In this document: positions 24,161 through 32,272 of the stretch, piece after piece
Layout of the letters: each line of letters starts with the position of its first letter
Numbering within the stretch: the first letter of the stretch is position 1
Source: Flavobacterium tructae
Lineage (GTDB): Bacteria; Bacteroidota; Bacteroidia; Flavobacteriales; Flavobacteriaceae
Assembly (NCBI RefSeq): GCF_002217475.1
Contig: NZ_MUHH01000009.1
Coordinates: 62,001-126,000, forward strand
Length of the DNA: 64,000 nt
Reading direction: 5' to 3'
Made by a program: the position numbers and the translations under genes
The notes under the pieces: generated by a model
The model's database searches: none
Told to the model about the DNA's origin: nothing
The model's input: the letters and a program-made list of their open reading frames with translations, nothing else

Positions 24161-24691
24161 ATGATCAATGAAGTTATTAAAAAGAATGGAATTACTTACG
24201 GTGTAATGATTGGAATTGCATCTGCATTATTTACTGCTACGATATACGCGATTGATCTGAATCTGTTCACAGCCTGGTGGATGGGTATCATAGGTATTGT
24301 AATCAGTCTGACAATCAGCATTGTTTTACTTTCTAAAACTAAGAAAGAATTAAAAGGAGTTTTCCCTTTCAAAGATGCTTTTACCACTTACTTTATAGCT
24401 GCTGTAATTGGGGTTCTAATTTCTACTTTATTTAATATTGTTTTATTTAACGTTATTGATCCGGGAGCAAAAGATACTTTAAACGAAATCATGATCAAAT
24501 ACACTGCAAACATGATGCAGAAATTTGGAGCACCTGCTTCATCAATTAATGAGGCCATTAGCAAAATGAAAGAAAGCAGCCCTTACTCGACTATTGAATT
24601 ATTAAAGGGATCTGTTTTTGCAATTGTTATCAGTGCCATTTTTGGATTAATTTTCGCCGCATTTTTTAAAAGCAAAACTACACAAGAATAA
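24161..24691 (+). CDS. DUF4199 membrane protein
   Basis: 176 residues from the ATG at 24161. It starts MINEVIKKNGITYGVMIGIAS and has four membrane helices (about 12-33, 37-58, 75-97 and 150-170) with the family segment LLSKTKKELKGVFPFKDAFTTYFIAAVIG between the second and third. Function unknown. Throughout Flavobacteria it is encoded directly before a GtrB-like glycosyltransferase, here 8 bases away, so it may assist that enzyme in the membrane. The promoter box decides the start. Confidence 0.87.
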   Translation: MINEVIKKNGITYGVMIGIASALFTATIYAIDLNLFTAWWMGIIGIVISLTISIVLLSKTKKELKGVFPFKDAFTTYFIAAVIGVLISTLFNIVLFNVIDPGAKDTLNEIMIKYTANMMQKFGAPASSINEAISKMKESSPYSTIELLKGSVFAIVISAIFGLIFAAFFKSKTTQE

Positions 24692-24699
24692 AAAAATAA

Positions 24700-25656
24700 A
24701 TGAATTTATCTATACTTATACCGCTTCTTAATGAGGAGGAATCACTAAAAGAACTCTATTCATGGATTATTAAAGTGATGCAATCTAACAATTACTCTTA
24801 TGAAATCATTTTTGTGGATGATGGAAGTACAGATGATTCTTGGAATATCATTGAAAGGTTCTCTAACGAAAATCCGAATGTAAAAGGAATTCGTTTTATG
24901 AAAAACTTTGGAAAATCGCAGGCTCTGCATGCTGGTTTTGCCAAAGCACAAGGAGATGTTATCATCACTATGGATGCGGATTTACAAGATAGCCCGGACG
25001 AAATTCCTGGTTTATATGAAATGATCACAGTTCAGAAATTTGATTTGGTTTCAGGATGGAAAAAGAAACGTTACGATTCTGTTGTAGCAAAAAATCTTCC
25101 TTCAAAACTATTTAACTGGGCCGCCAGAAAAACTTCAGGTGTCGAGTTAAACGATTTCAACTGCGGACTGAAAGCTTATAAAAATGCAGTAGTTAAAAAC
25201 GTTGAAGTTTCGGGCGAAATGCACCGTTACATTCCGGTTTTGGCCAAGAATGCTGGTTTTAATAAAATCGGAGAAAAAGTGGTTATTCATCAGGCCCGTA
25301 AATATGGTGAAACTAAATTTGGAATGGAACGTTTTATAAACGGCTTTCTTGATTTAATTACTATTTGGTTCTTATCCCGATTCGGAAAAAGACCTATGCA
25401 CTTGTTTGGTGCCATTGGATCTTTAATGTTTATCATCGGATTTTTACTGGCGGGTTATATCGGAATTTCAAAACTATACCACATGTATAATGGAATGAAA
25501 TACAGCCTAATCACCAATAACCCATGGTTTTTCATTGCTTTAACTACCATGATACTGGGAACACAATTGTTTCTGGCTGGTTTTCTGGGTGAAATTATCC
25601 TGAGAACCAAAAATAACGAAGCTCGTTACAAAGTAGCCCGTGAGGTTAATTTTTAA
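24700..25656 (+). CDS. Family 2 glycosyltransferase (GtrB/DPM1-like polyprenyl-phosphate sugar transferase)
   Basis: A 318-residue protein. The GT-A domain begins LSILIPLLNEEESLKELY and carries FVDDGSTDDSW (residues about 40-50) and the metal-binding MDADLQDSPDEIPGLYEM (about 92-109). Two membrane helices at the C-terminus (about 232-255 and 268-292) are those of the GtrB/ArnC/DPM1 branch. It transfers a sugar from a nucleotide donor to a polyprenyl phosphate on the cytoplasmic face. The acceptor pathway (glycoprotein, O-antigen or lipid) is not visible. It is co-transcribed with the DUF4199 gene. Confidence 0.92.
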   Translation: MNLSILIPLLNEEESLKELYSWIIKVMQSNNYSYEIIFVDDGSTDDSWNIIERFSNENPNVKGIRFMKNFGKSQALHAGFAKAQGDVIITMDADLQDSPDEIPGLYEMITVQKFDLVSGWKKKRYDSVVAKNLPSKLFNWAARKTSGVELNDFNCGLKAYKNAVVKNVEVSGEMHRYIPVLAKNAGFNKIGEKVVIHQARKYGETKFGMERFINGFLDLITIWFLSRFGKRPMHLFGAIGSLMFIIGFLLAGYIGISKLYHMYNGMKYSLITNNPWFFIALTTMILGTQLFLAGFLGEIILRTKNNEARYKVAREVNF

Positions 25657-25663
25657 CGCAAAA

Positions 25664-25745
25664 CCCTAGCCCCGATAGTAGTGGAAATCCTTTTTCTTTT
25701 TCCTTTAAAAAGAAAAAGATTGAAACAGATAGCGGGAATAAGCTC
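25664..25745. repeat. Conserved Flavobacterium intergenic hairpin element
   Basis: About 82 bases, starting CCCTAGCCCCGATAG and ending AGATAGCGGGAATAAGCTC. Inside is a perfect 12-bp stem (CTTTTTCTTTTT with AAAAAGAAAAAG) and outer matching CCCG and CGGG. From memory, very similar sequences recur in intergenic regions of many Flavobacteriaceae. It probably terminates the glycosyltransferase transcript. A shorter relative with CCCGATAGCTATC lies at 50761. Confidence 0.6.
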
Positions 25746-25782
25746 TATAAAAAACTTATTATTTTAATACAAAAAGACACGA

Positions 25783-27513
25783 ATGATGAATATAGCACCG
25801 AATATTCTAAATGCAGTAAACGAATGGCTAACCCCTACATTTGACAGCGAAACGCAAGCTGCTGTTAAAGAATTAATGACCACCTCACCAAAGGAACTAG
25901 AGGAAAGTTTTTATAAAAATCTGGAATTTGGAACTGGCGGAATGCGTGGTGTGATGGGTGTTGGAAGCAACCGAATTAACAAATACACCCTTGGGAAAAA
26001 CACTCAGGGTTTATCTGATTATTTACATATTGCGTTCCCAAATCAACCTTTAAAAGTAGTCATTGCGTATGATTGTCGTCACAACAGCAATACTCTGGCA
26101 AAGGTTGTTGCAGATGTTTTTTCGGCAAACGGAATTCACGTGTATTTATTTTCAGATTTGCGACCAACTCCGGAATTATCCTTTGCACTTAAATATTTAG
26201 GCTGCCAATGCGGAATTGTATTAACTGCTTCTCACAACCCACCGGAATATAACGGCTATAAAGTATACTGGGAAGATGGCGGACAAATTGTTCCTCCCCA
26301 GGATACTGCAATTATTGACACGATCGAGAATTTAGGCTATGATAAAATTAAATTTAAAGCTAACGAAAGCCTCATCGAGTATATCGATATCGAACTCGAC
26401 AAAGCTTTTGTAAAATCGTCTATCGAAAACGCAAGCTTCAATACTCCTGCTAAAGCAAAAGACAACCTACATATTGTTTTTACTTCTTTGCACGGAACCT
26501 CTATAAAATCTATTCCTGATACTTTATCACAGGCAGGTTATAAAAACGTACACATCGTACCGGAACAAGCTATTCCTGATGGAAATTTCCCAACGGTAAA
26601 ATCTCCAAATCCGGAAGAACCTGAAGCTTTAACTATGGCTCTGGCTTTGGCTGATAAAACGAATTCAGACATTGTAATCGGAACGGATCCTGATTGTGAT
26701 CGTCTTGGTGTTGCTGTTAGAAACAACGAAGGCAAATTGATTTTACTAAACGGAAATCAGACCATGGTTATGATGACTGCTTTCTTATTGAAACAATGGA
26801 AAAAAGCAGGTAAAATTAACGGAAAACAATTCATTGGCTCAACCATTGTTTCGACTCCGATGATGATGGAATTAGCCACCAATTATGGTGTTGAATGCAA
26901 AGTAGGATTGACAGGTTTTAAATGGATTGCCAAAATGATCAAAGATTTTCCTCAACTTCAATTTATTGGAGGTGGTGAAGAAAGCTTTGGTTTCATGGTT
27001 GGTGATGCCGTAAGAGACAAAGATGCCGTTGCTGCAACCTTATTAATCTGCGAAGTTGCCGCTCAGGCAAAAGCAGCGGGAAATAGTGTTTACAAAGAGC
27101 TTCTTCAGCTTTATGTTGAAAACGGTTTTTATAAAGAACATTTGATTTCTTTAACCAAAAAAGGGATGCAGGGTCTGGAAGAAATCAATCAAATGATGAT
27201 CAGTTTGCGCAACAATCCGTTAAAAGAAATCAGCGGGCAACGCGTGATCATGATGGAAGACTACCAGACATCAATTGCTTTGAATTTATTGACAGGAGAA
27301 GAATCTGTAATGGATATTCCAAAATCAAATGTACTGATTTATTATACCGAAGACGGTTCTAAAATTTGCGCAAGACCAAGCGGAACTGAGCCTAAAATTA
27401 AATTCTACATTAGCGTTAATGCACAGTTGGATTCCGTTGAGGATTTTGATGCGGCAGAAAGCTACCTGGACGAAAAGATACAAAGCATTATTGCAGGTAT
27501 GCAATTGAAATAA
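25783..27513 (+). CDS. Phospho-sugar mutase (phosphoglucomutase/phosphomannomutase)
   Basis: A 576-residue alpha-D-phosphohexomutase. The phosphoserine loop is [17 protein letters not shown] (about 146-162), the metal loop [13 protein letters not shown] (about 299-311), the sugar loop GGGEESFG (about 402-409) and the C-terminal phosphate loop [14 protein letters not shown] (about 528-541). It interconverts 1- and 6-phosphates of glucose or mannose for glycogen and envelope sugar synthesis. Two ATGs stand together at the start (MMN); either may be used. The next gene begins 4 bases after its stop, so a nuclease is co-transcribed with it. Confidence 0.95.
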   Translation: MMNIAPNILNAVNEWLTPTFDSETQAAVKELMTTSPKELEESFYKNLEFGTGGMRGVMGVGSNRINKYTLGKNTQGLSDYLHIAFPNQPLKVVIAYDCRHNSNTLAKVVADVFSANGIHVYLFSDLRPTPELSFALKYLGCQCGIVLTASHNPPEYNGYKVYWEDGGQIVPPQDTAIIDTIENLGYDKIKFKANESLIEYIDIELDKAFVKSSIENASFNTPAKAKDNLHIVFTSLHGTSIKSIPDTLSQAGYKNVHIVPEQAIPDGNFPTVKSPNPEEPEALTMALALADKTNSDIVIGTDPDCDRLGVAVRNNEGKLILLNGNQTMVMMTAFLLKQWKKAGKINGKQFIGSTIVSTPMMMELATNYGVECKVGLTGFKWIAKMIKDFPQLQFIGGGEESFGFMVGDAVRDKDAVAATLLICEVAAQAKAAGNSVYKELLQLYVENGFYKEHLISLTKKGMQGLEEINQMMISLRNNPLKEISGQRVIMMEDYQTSIALNLLTGEESVMDIPKSNVLIYYTEDGSKICARPSGTEPKIKFYISVNAQLDSVEDFDAAESYLDEKIQSIIAGMQLK

Positions 27514-27517
27514 AACA

Positions 27518-28558
27518 ATGAGTGACAAGCTTGACACAAATGACAAACCTGAACTATTAGACTCGATAATTGGGCTAATAGATCAAACACGTCATTTTGT
27601 TGCCAAAACGGTTAATCAGGAATTAACGCTCTTATACTGGAAGATTGGAAAAACGATTAATGAAGAGATCTTAAAAAATGATCGGGCTGATTATGGAAAG
27701 AGACTTATTCAGAATCTAAGCATTAATCTTTCAAACAGATACGGAACTGGTTTCAACAAAAGAAACTTACATAGTTTCATCAAATTAAACACTGTAATAC
27801 AAGACTTTACAATTGTGCACACAGTGTGTGCACAATTGACCTGGTCTCATATCAGATCATTAATTTACATTGAAAATGATATAAAACGTGAATTCTACAT
27901 CCAAATGAGTATTCACGAAAGATGGAGTGTTCGAACTTTACAAGAACGTATGGACAGCATGCTTTTTGAAAGAACTGCGATCAGCAAAAAACCCGAAGAA
28001 ACAATCATCAATGATTTAGCTTTACTGAAAAACGAAAAACAAATTAGTCCGGACTTAACTTTTCGCGATCCGTATTTCTTAGATTTTTTAGGATTACATG
28101 ACACTTATTCCGAAAAAGACTTAGAAAGTTCCATCTTAGCTCAATTACAAAACTTCATCACAGAGATGGGCAGTGAATTTGCTTTTCTAGCCCGCCAAAA
28201 AAGAATTACTATTGATGATGAAGATTTTTATATTGATTTACTTTTTTACCATAGGGGATTAAAATCTCTGGTCGCTATCGATCTAAAACTAGGAAAATTT
28301 AAAGCCGGCTATAAAGGCCAAATGGAATTGTATTTACGCTGGTTAGAGAAAAACGAACAAAAAGAAGGAGAAAACAAACCAATTGGATTAATTTTATGCA
28401 GTGAAAAATCACCTGAACAAATTAATTATCTAATGCTGGACAATGACGAACAAATCAAAGTATCAGCCTATTTAACCCAATTACCTGAAAAAAAATTATT
28501 ATTAGAAAAGCTAGAAAAAGCAATTGCCATAGCAGAAAATAACATCAAAAATAAATGA
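27518..28558 (+). CDS. YhcG-type PDDEXK nuclease domain protein (DUF1016)
   Basis: A 346-residue protein. The N-terminal DUF1016 domain (about 15-165) contains VNQELTLLYWKIGKTINEEI, the YGKRLIQNLSINLSNRYGTGF stretch and QLTWSHIRSLIYI. The C-terminal PDDEXK nuclease domain (about 175-335) has the acid in FYIDLLFY (Asp240) and the VAIDLK core (Asp255, Lys257). E. coli YhcG is the named relative; it is linked to mobile or defence functions, but its role is not settled. Here it is placed 4 bases after the mutase stop, and its stop overlaps the exporter start (ATGA), so it is fully embedded in an otherwise metabolic operon. A perfect 29-base palindrome lies within it (codons 98-107). Confidence 0.88.
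   Translation: MSDKLDTNDKPELLDSIIGLIDQTRHFVAKTVNQELTLLYWKIGKTINEEILKNDRADYGKRLIQNLSINLSNRYGTGFNKRNLHSFIKLNTVIQDFTIVHTVCAQLTWSHIRSLIYIENDIKREFYIQMSIHERWSVRTLQERMDSMLFERTAISKKPEETIINDLALLKNEKQISPDLTFRDPYFLDFLGLHDTYSEKDLESSILAQLQNFITEMGSEFAFLARQKRITIDDEDFYIDLLFYHRGLKSLVAIDLKLGKFKAGYKGQMELYLRWLEKNEQKEGENKPIGLILCSEKSPEQINYLMLDNDEQIKVSAYLTQLPEKKLLLEKLEKAIAIAENNIKNK
27810..27838. repeat. Perfect 29-base palindrome inside the YhcG-type nuclease gene
   Basis: Arms of 14 bases (CAATTGTGCACACA at 27810-27823 and its exact complement at 27825-27838) around a single G. It encodes part of the DUF1016 domain. Confidence 0.95.
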
Positions 28559-30384
28559 GTAATTTCAAAAAAATAGTTCCTTTTATATATCCTTATAAAA
28601 GATATGCATTCTTAAATATCTTTTTTAATATTTTGTATGCACTTTTTAGCACGCTTTCTTTCATGGCATTAATTCCGATGCTTCAGGTTTTGTTTGACAA
28701 AACGAAGAAGAATTATGTGATGCCGACTTATGAAGGAATTACCCATGCAAAAGAATTTGCCGAAAACTACCTAAGCTATTACATTACAAAAAATACAGAT
28801 CCTAATAATCCCGGATTTATACTTTCTGTGATGGTGGCACTTATCATTTCGATATTCTTATTGAAAAATTTAGCCGATTATCTGGCTATGTTTTTCATTA
28901 ACTTTTTGCGAAATGGTGTTTTGAGAGACATGCGAAATGCGCTGTATAAAAAAACATTGGAATTGCCGCTGGCTTTTTATTCTGAAAAAAGAAAAGGAGA
29001 CGTTATCTCCCGAATTTCTGCCGATGTCAATGAGGTTCAGACTTCGTTTTTAGCAATCTTAGAACTTATCGTAAAAGAGCCTTTAACTATTGTTTTTACG
29101 ATATGTGCTATGTTAATCATCAGTGCTAAACTTACCCTGTTTGTATTTGTTTTTATTCCTGTTTCGGGATATATTATCTCCTTAATCGGAAAACAATTAA
29201 AGAAACAATCGGGTAAAGCTCAACAGGAACAAGGCAGCTTTTTATCGACTATCGAAGAAACGATTGGAGGTTTAAAAGTGGTAAAAGGATACAATGCTGA
29301 GAATTACTTCAACACTATCTTTCAAAATTCAACGGAACGTTTTTTCAAACTGTCCAACAGTATTGGAAATCGCCAAAACTTAGCCTCGCCTGCCAGTGAG
29401 TTTATGGGAATTACTGTAATTGCGATATTACTTTGGTATGGAGGTCAAATGGTTCTGATTGAAAAAACACTCGACGGCCCATCTTTTATTGCTTACATGG
29501 GATTAGCTTATAACATTCTAACGCCTGCAAAAGCAATCTCTAAAGCTTCTTACGGAGTAAAAAGAGGAAATGCCGCTGCGGAACGTGTTCTTGAAATTTT
29601 AGAACAGGAAAATACCATTACCTCTAAAGACAAAGCAGTTGAAAAAACAACGTTCGACAGTAACATCAGCGTTCAAAATATCAACTTTAAATACGAAGAC
29701 GAAACGGTTCTGAAAGACTTTTCTCTTGACATTAAAAAAGGACAAACTGTTGCACTTGTTGGACAATCCGGTAGTGGAAAAAGTACGATTGCCAATTTGT
29801 TAACCCGTTTTTATGATGTAAACGACGGAACAATTTCAATTGACGGCATTAATATCAAAGACATGAACTTACAGTCGCTTCGCAGTTTGATGGGACTGGT
29901 AACACAGGACAGTATTTTATTCAATGATACCATCAAAGCCAATATCGCCTTAGGAAAACTCGACGCAACTGACGACGAGATTATCGAGGCACTAAAAATC
30001 GCAAATGCTTTTGAATTTGTAAAAGAACTTCCATTAGGCATTTACACCAATATTGGCGACAGCGGAAACAAACTTTCAGGAGGACAAAAACAACGATTAT
30101 CAATTGCCCGAGCGGTCTTGAAAAACCCACCAATTATGATTCTGGACGAAGCCACATCAGCATTGGATACTGAAAGCGAGAAATTTGTTCAGGTAGCTTT
30201 AGAGAATATGATGCAAAACAGAACTTCGATTGTAATTGCTCACCGACTTTCAACCATTCAGAAAGCAGATCTAATTGTTGTTATGCAAAAAGGAAAAATC
30301 GTAGAACAAGGAACACATGACGAACTGATTGCGCATAACGGAACCTACAACAAACTGGTTACCATGCAGTCTTTCGAGTCCTAA
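28555..30384 (+). CDS. MsbA-like ABC exporter (fused permease and ATPase)
   Basis: A 609-residue half-transporter. Six membrane helices occupy about residues 15-320. The ATPase domain has Walker A GQSGSGKST (about 403-411), Q-loop VTQDSILFND, signature LSGGQKQRLSIARA (about 505) and Walker B MILDEATSALD (about 529). It belongs with MsbA and other lipid-type exporters and probably moves a lipid or glycolipid across the inner membrane. Its ATG overlaps the nuclease stop by 4 bases, giving translational coupling. With the phosphosugar mutase upstream this fits envelope biogenesis. Confidence 0.92.
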   Translation: MSNFKKIVPFIYPYKRYAFLNIFFNILYALFSTLSFMALIPMLQVLFDKTKKNYVMPTYEGITHAKEFAENYLSYYITKNTDPNNPGFILSVMVALIISIFLLKNLADYLAMFFINFLRNGVLRDMRNALYKKTLELPLAFYSEKRKGDVISRISADVNEVQTSFLAILELIVKEPLTIVFTICAMLIISAKLTLFVFVFIPVSGYIISLIGKQLKKQSGKAQQEQGSFLSTIEETIGGLKVVKGYNAENYFNTIFQNSTERFFKLSNSIGNRQNLASPASEFMGITVIAILLWYGGQMVLIEKTLDGPSFIAYMGLAYNILTPAKAISKASYGVKRGNAAAERVLEILEQENTITSKDKAVEKTTFDSNISVQNINFKYEDETVLKDFSLDIKKGQTVALVGQSGSGKSTIANLLTRFYDVNDGTISIDGINIKDMNLQSLRSLMGLVTQDSILFNDTIKANIALGKLDATDDEIIEALKIANAFEFVKELPLGIYTNIGDSGNKLSGGQKQRLSIARAVLKNPPIMILDEATSALDTESEKFVQVALENMMQNRTSIVIAHRLSTIQKADLIVVMQKGKIVEQGTHDELIAHNGTYNKLVTMQSFES

Positions 30385-30402
30385 ACATAAGCAAACAGGC
30401 TT

Positions 30403-30490
30403 AGCCACAAATTATACAGATTACCACAGATTATTTTTCTCTCAACGAATTAAAATCTTATATTTATCTGTATAATTTGTGGCTTTTTTA
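30403..30490. terminator. Long inverted repeat with terminator character (CCACAAATT word family)
   Basis: Perfect 19-base arms (30403-30421 and 30466-30484) separated by 44 bases and followed by a T-run. The arm contains 9-10-base words CACAAATTA, TACAGATTAC, CACAGATTA. The same family is seen at 31271, 48001 and 50606. Confidence 0.8.
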
Positions 30491-30516
30491 TTTCGAATAA
30501 TCTTAAATCCGTAAAA

Positions 30517-31218
30517 ATGTACCTTAATAATTCAAACATAAAACTTCCGGATGACCCGGATACAATTGTCTGGAAATACTTAGACTTATCTAAATTCCTT
30601 GATTTATTAATGTCCAAAAAACTATTCATGTCCCGTTCTGACAAGTTTGAGGATCAGTACGAGGGCACTTTTAGCGAACCAACCTTTGAAGAAATTAAAA
30701 AACTGGCCATAGACAATCCGGATTTCTTAAACTACTACAAAACCCATCGCGAACAGGTAGCCATAAGCAGCTGGCACATCAACGAATATGAATCCTTTGC
30801 CATGTGGCAGATTTTCACCAAAAACAATGAGGGTTTAGCTATTCAGTCTACCATAGGAAGACTGCAAAATGCTGTAAAACCGGAAAACAATTTCGATCAG
30901 TATATTGGCGAGGTAAACTATATCGACTACAAAAAAGAGTACATCCCGTTTGATGATTTATTCTTTCCCTTTTTATTTAAGCGTAAAAGCTTTCAGTACG
31001 AAAGAGAAGTTCGAATTCTTACCGATACTTCAAAAAGTGACATTAAACTAAACGATGGCTTAAAAATCAATGTTGACCTAAGGCAATTGATCGAAAAGAT
31101 TTACATTCATCCAAAATCTGAAAACTGGTACAAAAAACTGGTAATCGATTTAACGGAACGTCTGGGATTTGATCTCGAAATCGAGAAATCGGATCTGGAA
31201 AGTGATATTTTGATATAG
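30517..31218 (+). CDS. DUF2971 domain-containing protein
   Basis: A 233-residue cytoplasmic protein with the DUF2971 sequence order: VWKYLDLSKFLDLLMSKKLFMSRSDKFEDQYEGTF at the N-terminus, QVAISSWHINEYESFAMWQIF in the middle, then FLFKRKSFQYEREVRIL. The conserved W-K-Y, D-x-E-G and SW..E..MW residues are characteristic. Function of the family is unknown; some members lie near defence genes, but here it stands alone between two word-array elements. No membrane segment or signal peptide. Confidence 0.85.
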   Translation: MYLNNSNIKLPDDPDTIVWKYLDLSKFLDLLMSKKLFMSRSDKFEDQYEGTFSEPTFEEIKKLAIDNPDFLNYYKTHREQVAISSWHINEYESFAMWQIFTKNNEGLAIQSTIGRLQNAVKPENNFDQYIGEVNYIDYKKEYIPFDDLFFPFLFKRKSFQYEREVRILTDTSKSDIKLNDGLKINVDLRQLIEKIYIHPKSENWYKKLVIDLTERLGFDLEIEKSDLESDILI

Positions 31219-31226
31219 GTTTTTTT

Positions 31227-31415
31227 AAAGGTGCTGAGATTCTGAGGTGCTAAGGTTCTAAGTTTTTTTGCCACAGATTGCACAGATGAAAAGAATTTTA
31301 CGCATCATCTAAAAGAAAAAGGCTTTTAAAAATTAAGTAAATTAATTTTTAAAAGCCTTTTTTCTGGTTCAAAAATCTTAGGATCTTAGAATCTCAGCAC
31401 CTTAGAACCTTCTAA
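31227..31415. repeat. Composite inverted element: 8-base word arrays around a strong terminator
   Basis: The left array (31227-31262) reads in strict 8-base register (GGTGCTGA, GATTCTGA, GGTGCTAA, GGTTCTAA). A CCACAGATTG/CACAGATG piece follows at 31271-31288. The core is a perfect 18-bp terminator hairpin (31318-31335 with 31343-31360, loop AGTAAAT). The right array (31371-31415) is the complementary 8-base series (ATCTTAGG, ATCTTAGA, ATCTCAGC, ACCTTAGA) and runs into the stop codon of the minus-strand lipoprotein gene. Confidence 0.85.
31318..31364. terminator. Bidirectional terminator with 18-bp perfect stem
   Basis: Stem 31318-31335 pairs with 31343-31360; A-run before and T-run after. 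It ends both the DUF2971 gene and the convergent lipoprotein gene. Confidence 0.9.
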
Positions 31416-32134
31416 ATAGGTTTATAACTTTTAACTTCCCATTTTTTAGAAGCTAGGTCGATATAATTGTAATGTAAAACATCATTTTTATCAAACTGTC
31501 CATTTTGGTTCGTATCTTCAATCGTTCTGAAATACAAACGATTTCTTGATTCGATTAAATTCCAGTCTACCAATTCCTGAAAGTCTTCTGAAATTTTAGT
31601 AAAATGTTCACCGCTGATATTACTTAAATACAAGGTCTTAATATCACTGGTGTCAATTTTACCATCTTTATTGGTATCTGAGTCCGCCAGAGTATACACC
31701 ATAATCTGATTCTGTGTTTTATCAGCAACCGTTTTTAAATAAGTAGCCGTCAAAATCAGGGCTGGTTTATCTGTCAAAGGACGTATGGAATCTGAATCAA
31801 CTTTCTGGAACTTCAGGTTTTGTAAATACCCCGTGATTTCAAATTCTCCTAAATTAGAGATTGTAAAACTTACATCATTTACACTCGAAGAGCCATAACG
31901 GGCTTTTGTTCCTTTTTCAAAAACACGCAAGTCTCCAACCGGATGAATCAAATAACTTGTTCCTTCCATTTGAATAGGCAAATCGGCTATTTCAATCTGC
32001 GTAGAATCTGTTTTTGCAACAGTATTAGTTTTACTGGCGGTGTCGTAAATTACTTTAGGCTTCTTCACTTCATCTTTACAACTTGTAAGTGTTCCGATGC
32101 TTGCCAGGGCTATATAGGTTAAGATCTTTTTCAT
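31412..32134 (-). CDS. Lipoprotein with two EF-hand-like calcium loops
   Basis: A 240-residue protein with a lipoprotein signal (TLTSC, Cys19) followed by KDEVKK. It has two dockerin/EF-hand-like loops, DSDTNKDGKIDTSD (about 150-163) and EDTNQNGQFDKND (about 211-223), with Asp/Asn at calcium-binding positions. The rest is beta-rich with no recognised enzyme motif. Calcium binding is inferred from the loops only. It is separated by about 140 bases from the TonB receptor gene upstream and may be the last gene of that minus-strand group. Confidence 0.75.
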   Translation of the reverse strand: MKKILTYIALASIGTLTSCKDEVKKPKVIYDTASKTNTVAKTDSTQIEIADLPIQMEGTSYLIHPVGDLRVFEKGTKARYGSSSVNDVSFTISNLGEFEITGYLQNLKFQKVDSDSIRPLTDKPALILTATYLKTVADKTQNQIMVYTLADSDTNKDGKIDTSDIKTLYLSNISGEHFTKISEDFQELVDWNLIESRNRLYFRTIEDTNQNGQFDKNDVLHYNYIDLASKKWEVKSYKPI

Positions 32135-32272
32135 GTATGCTACTTCTATTAGGATATCAAATATAGTATTTTTGATTGTATTATCTAGTTTTATTGAATT
32201 TTACTAGAACCACTTCTATAAGTTGTTCACGCAGATACTTGCATACTCAGCAGAAAGAACGAAATCAATATT

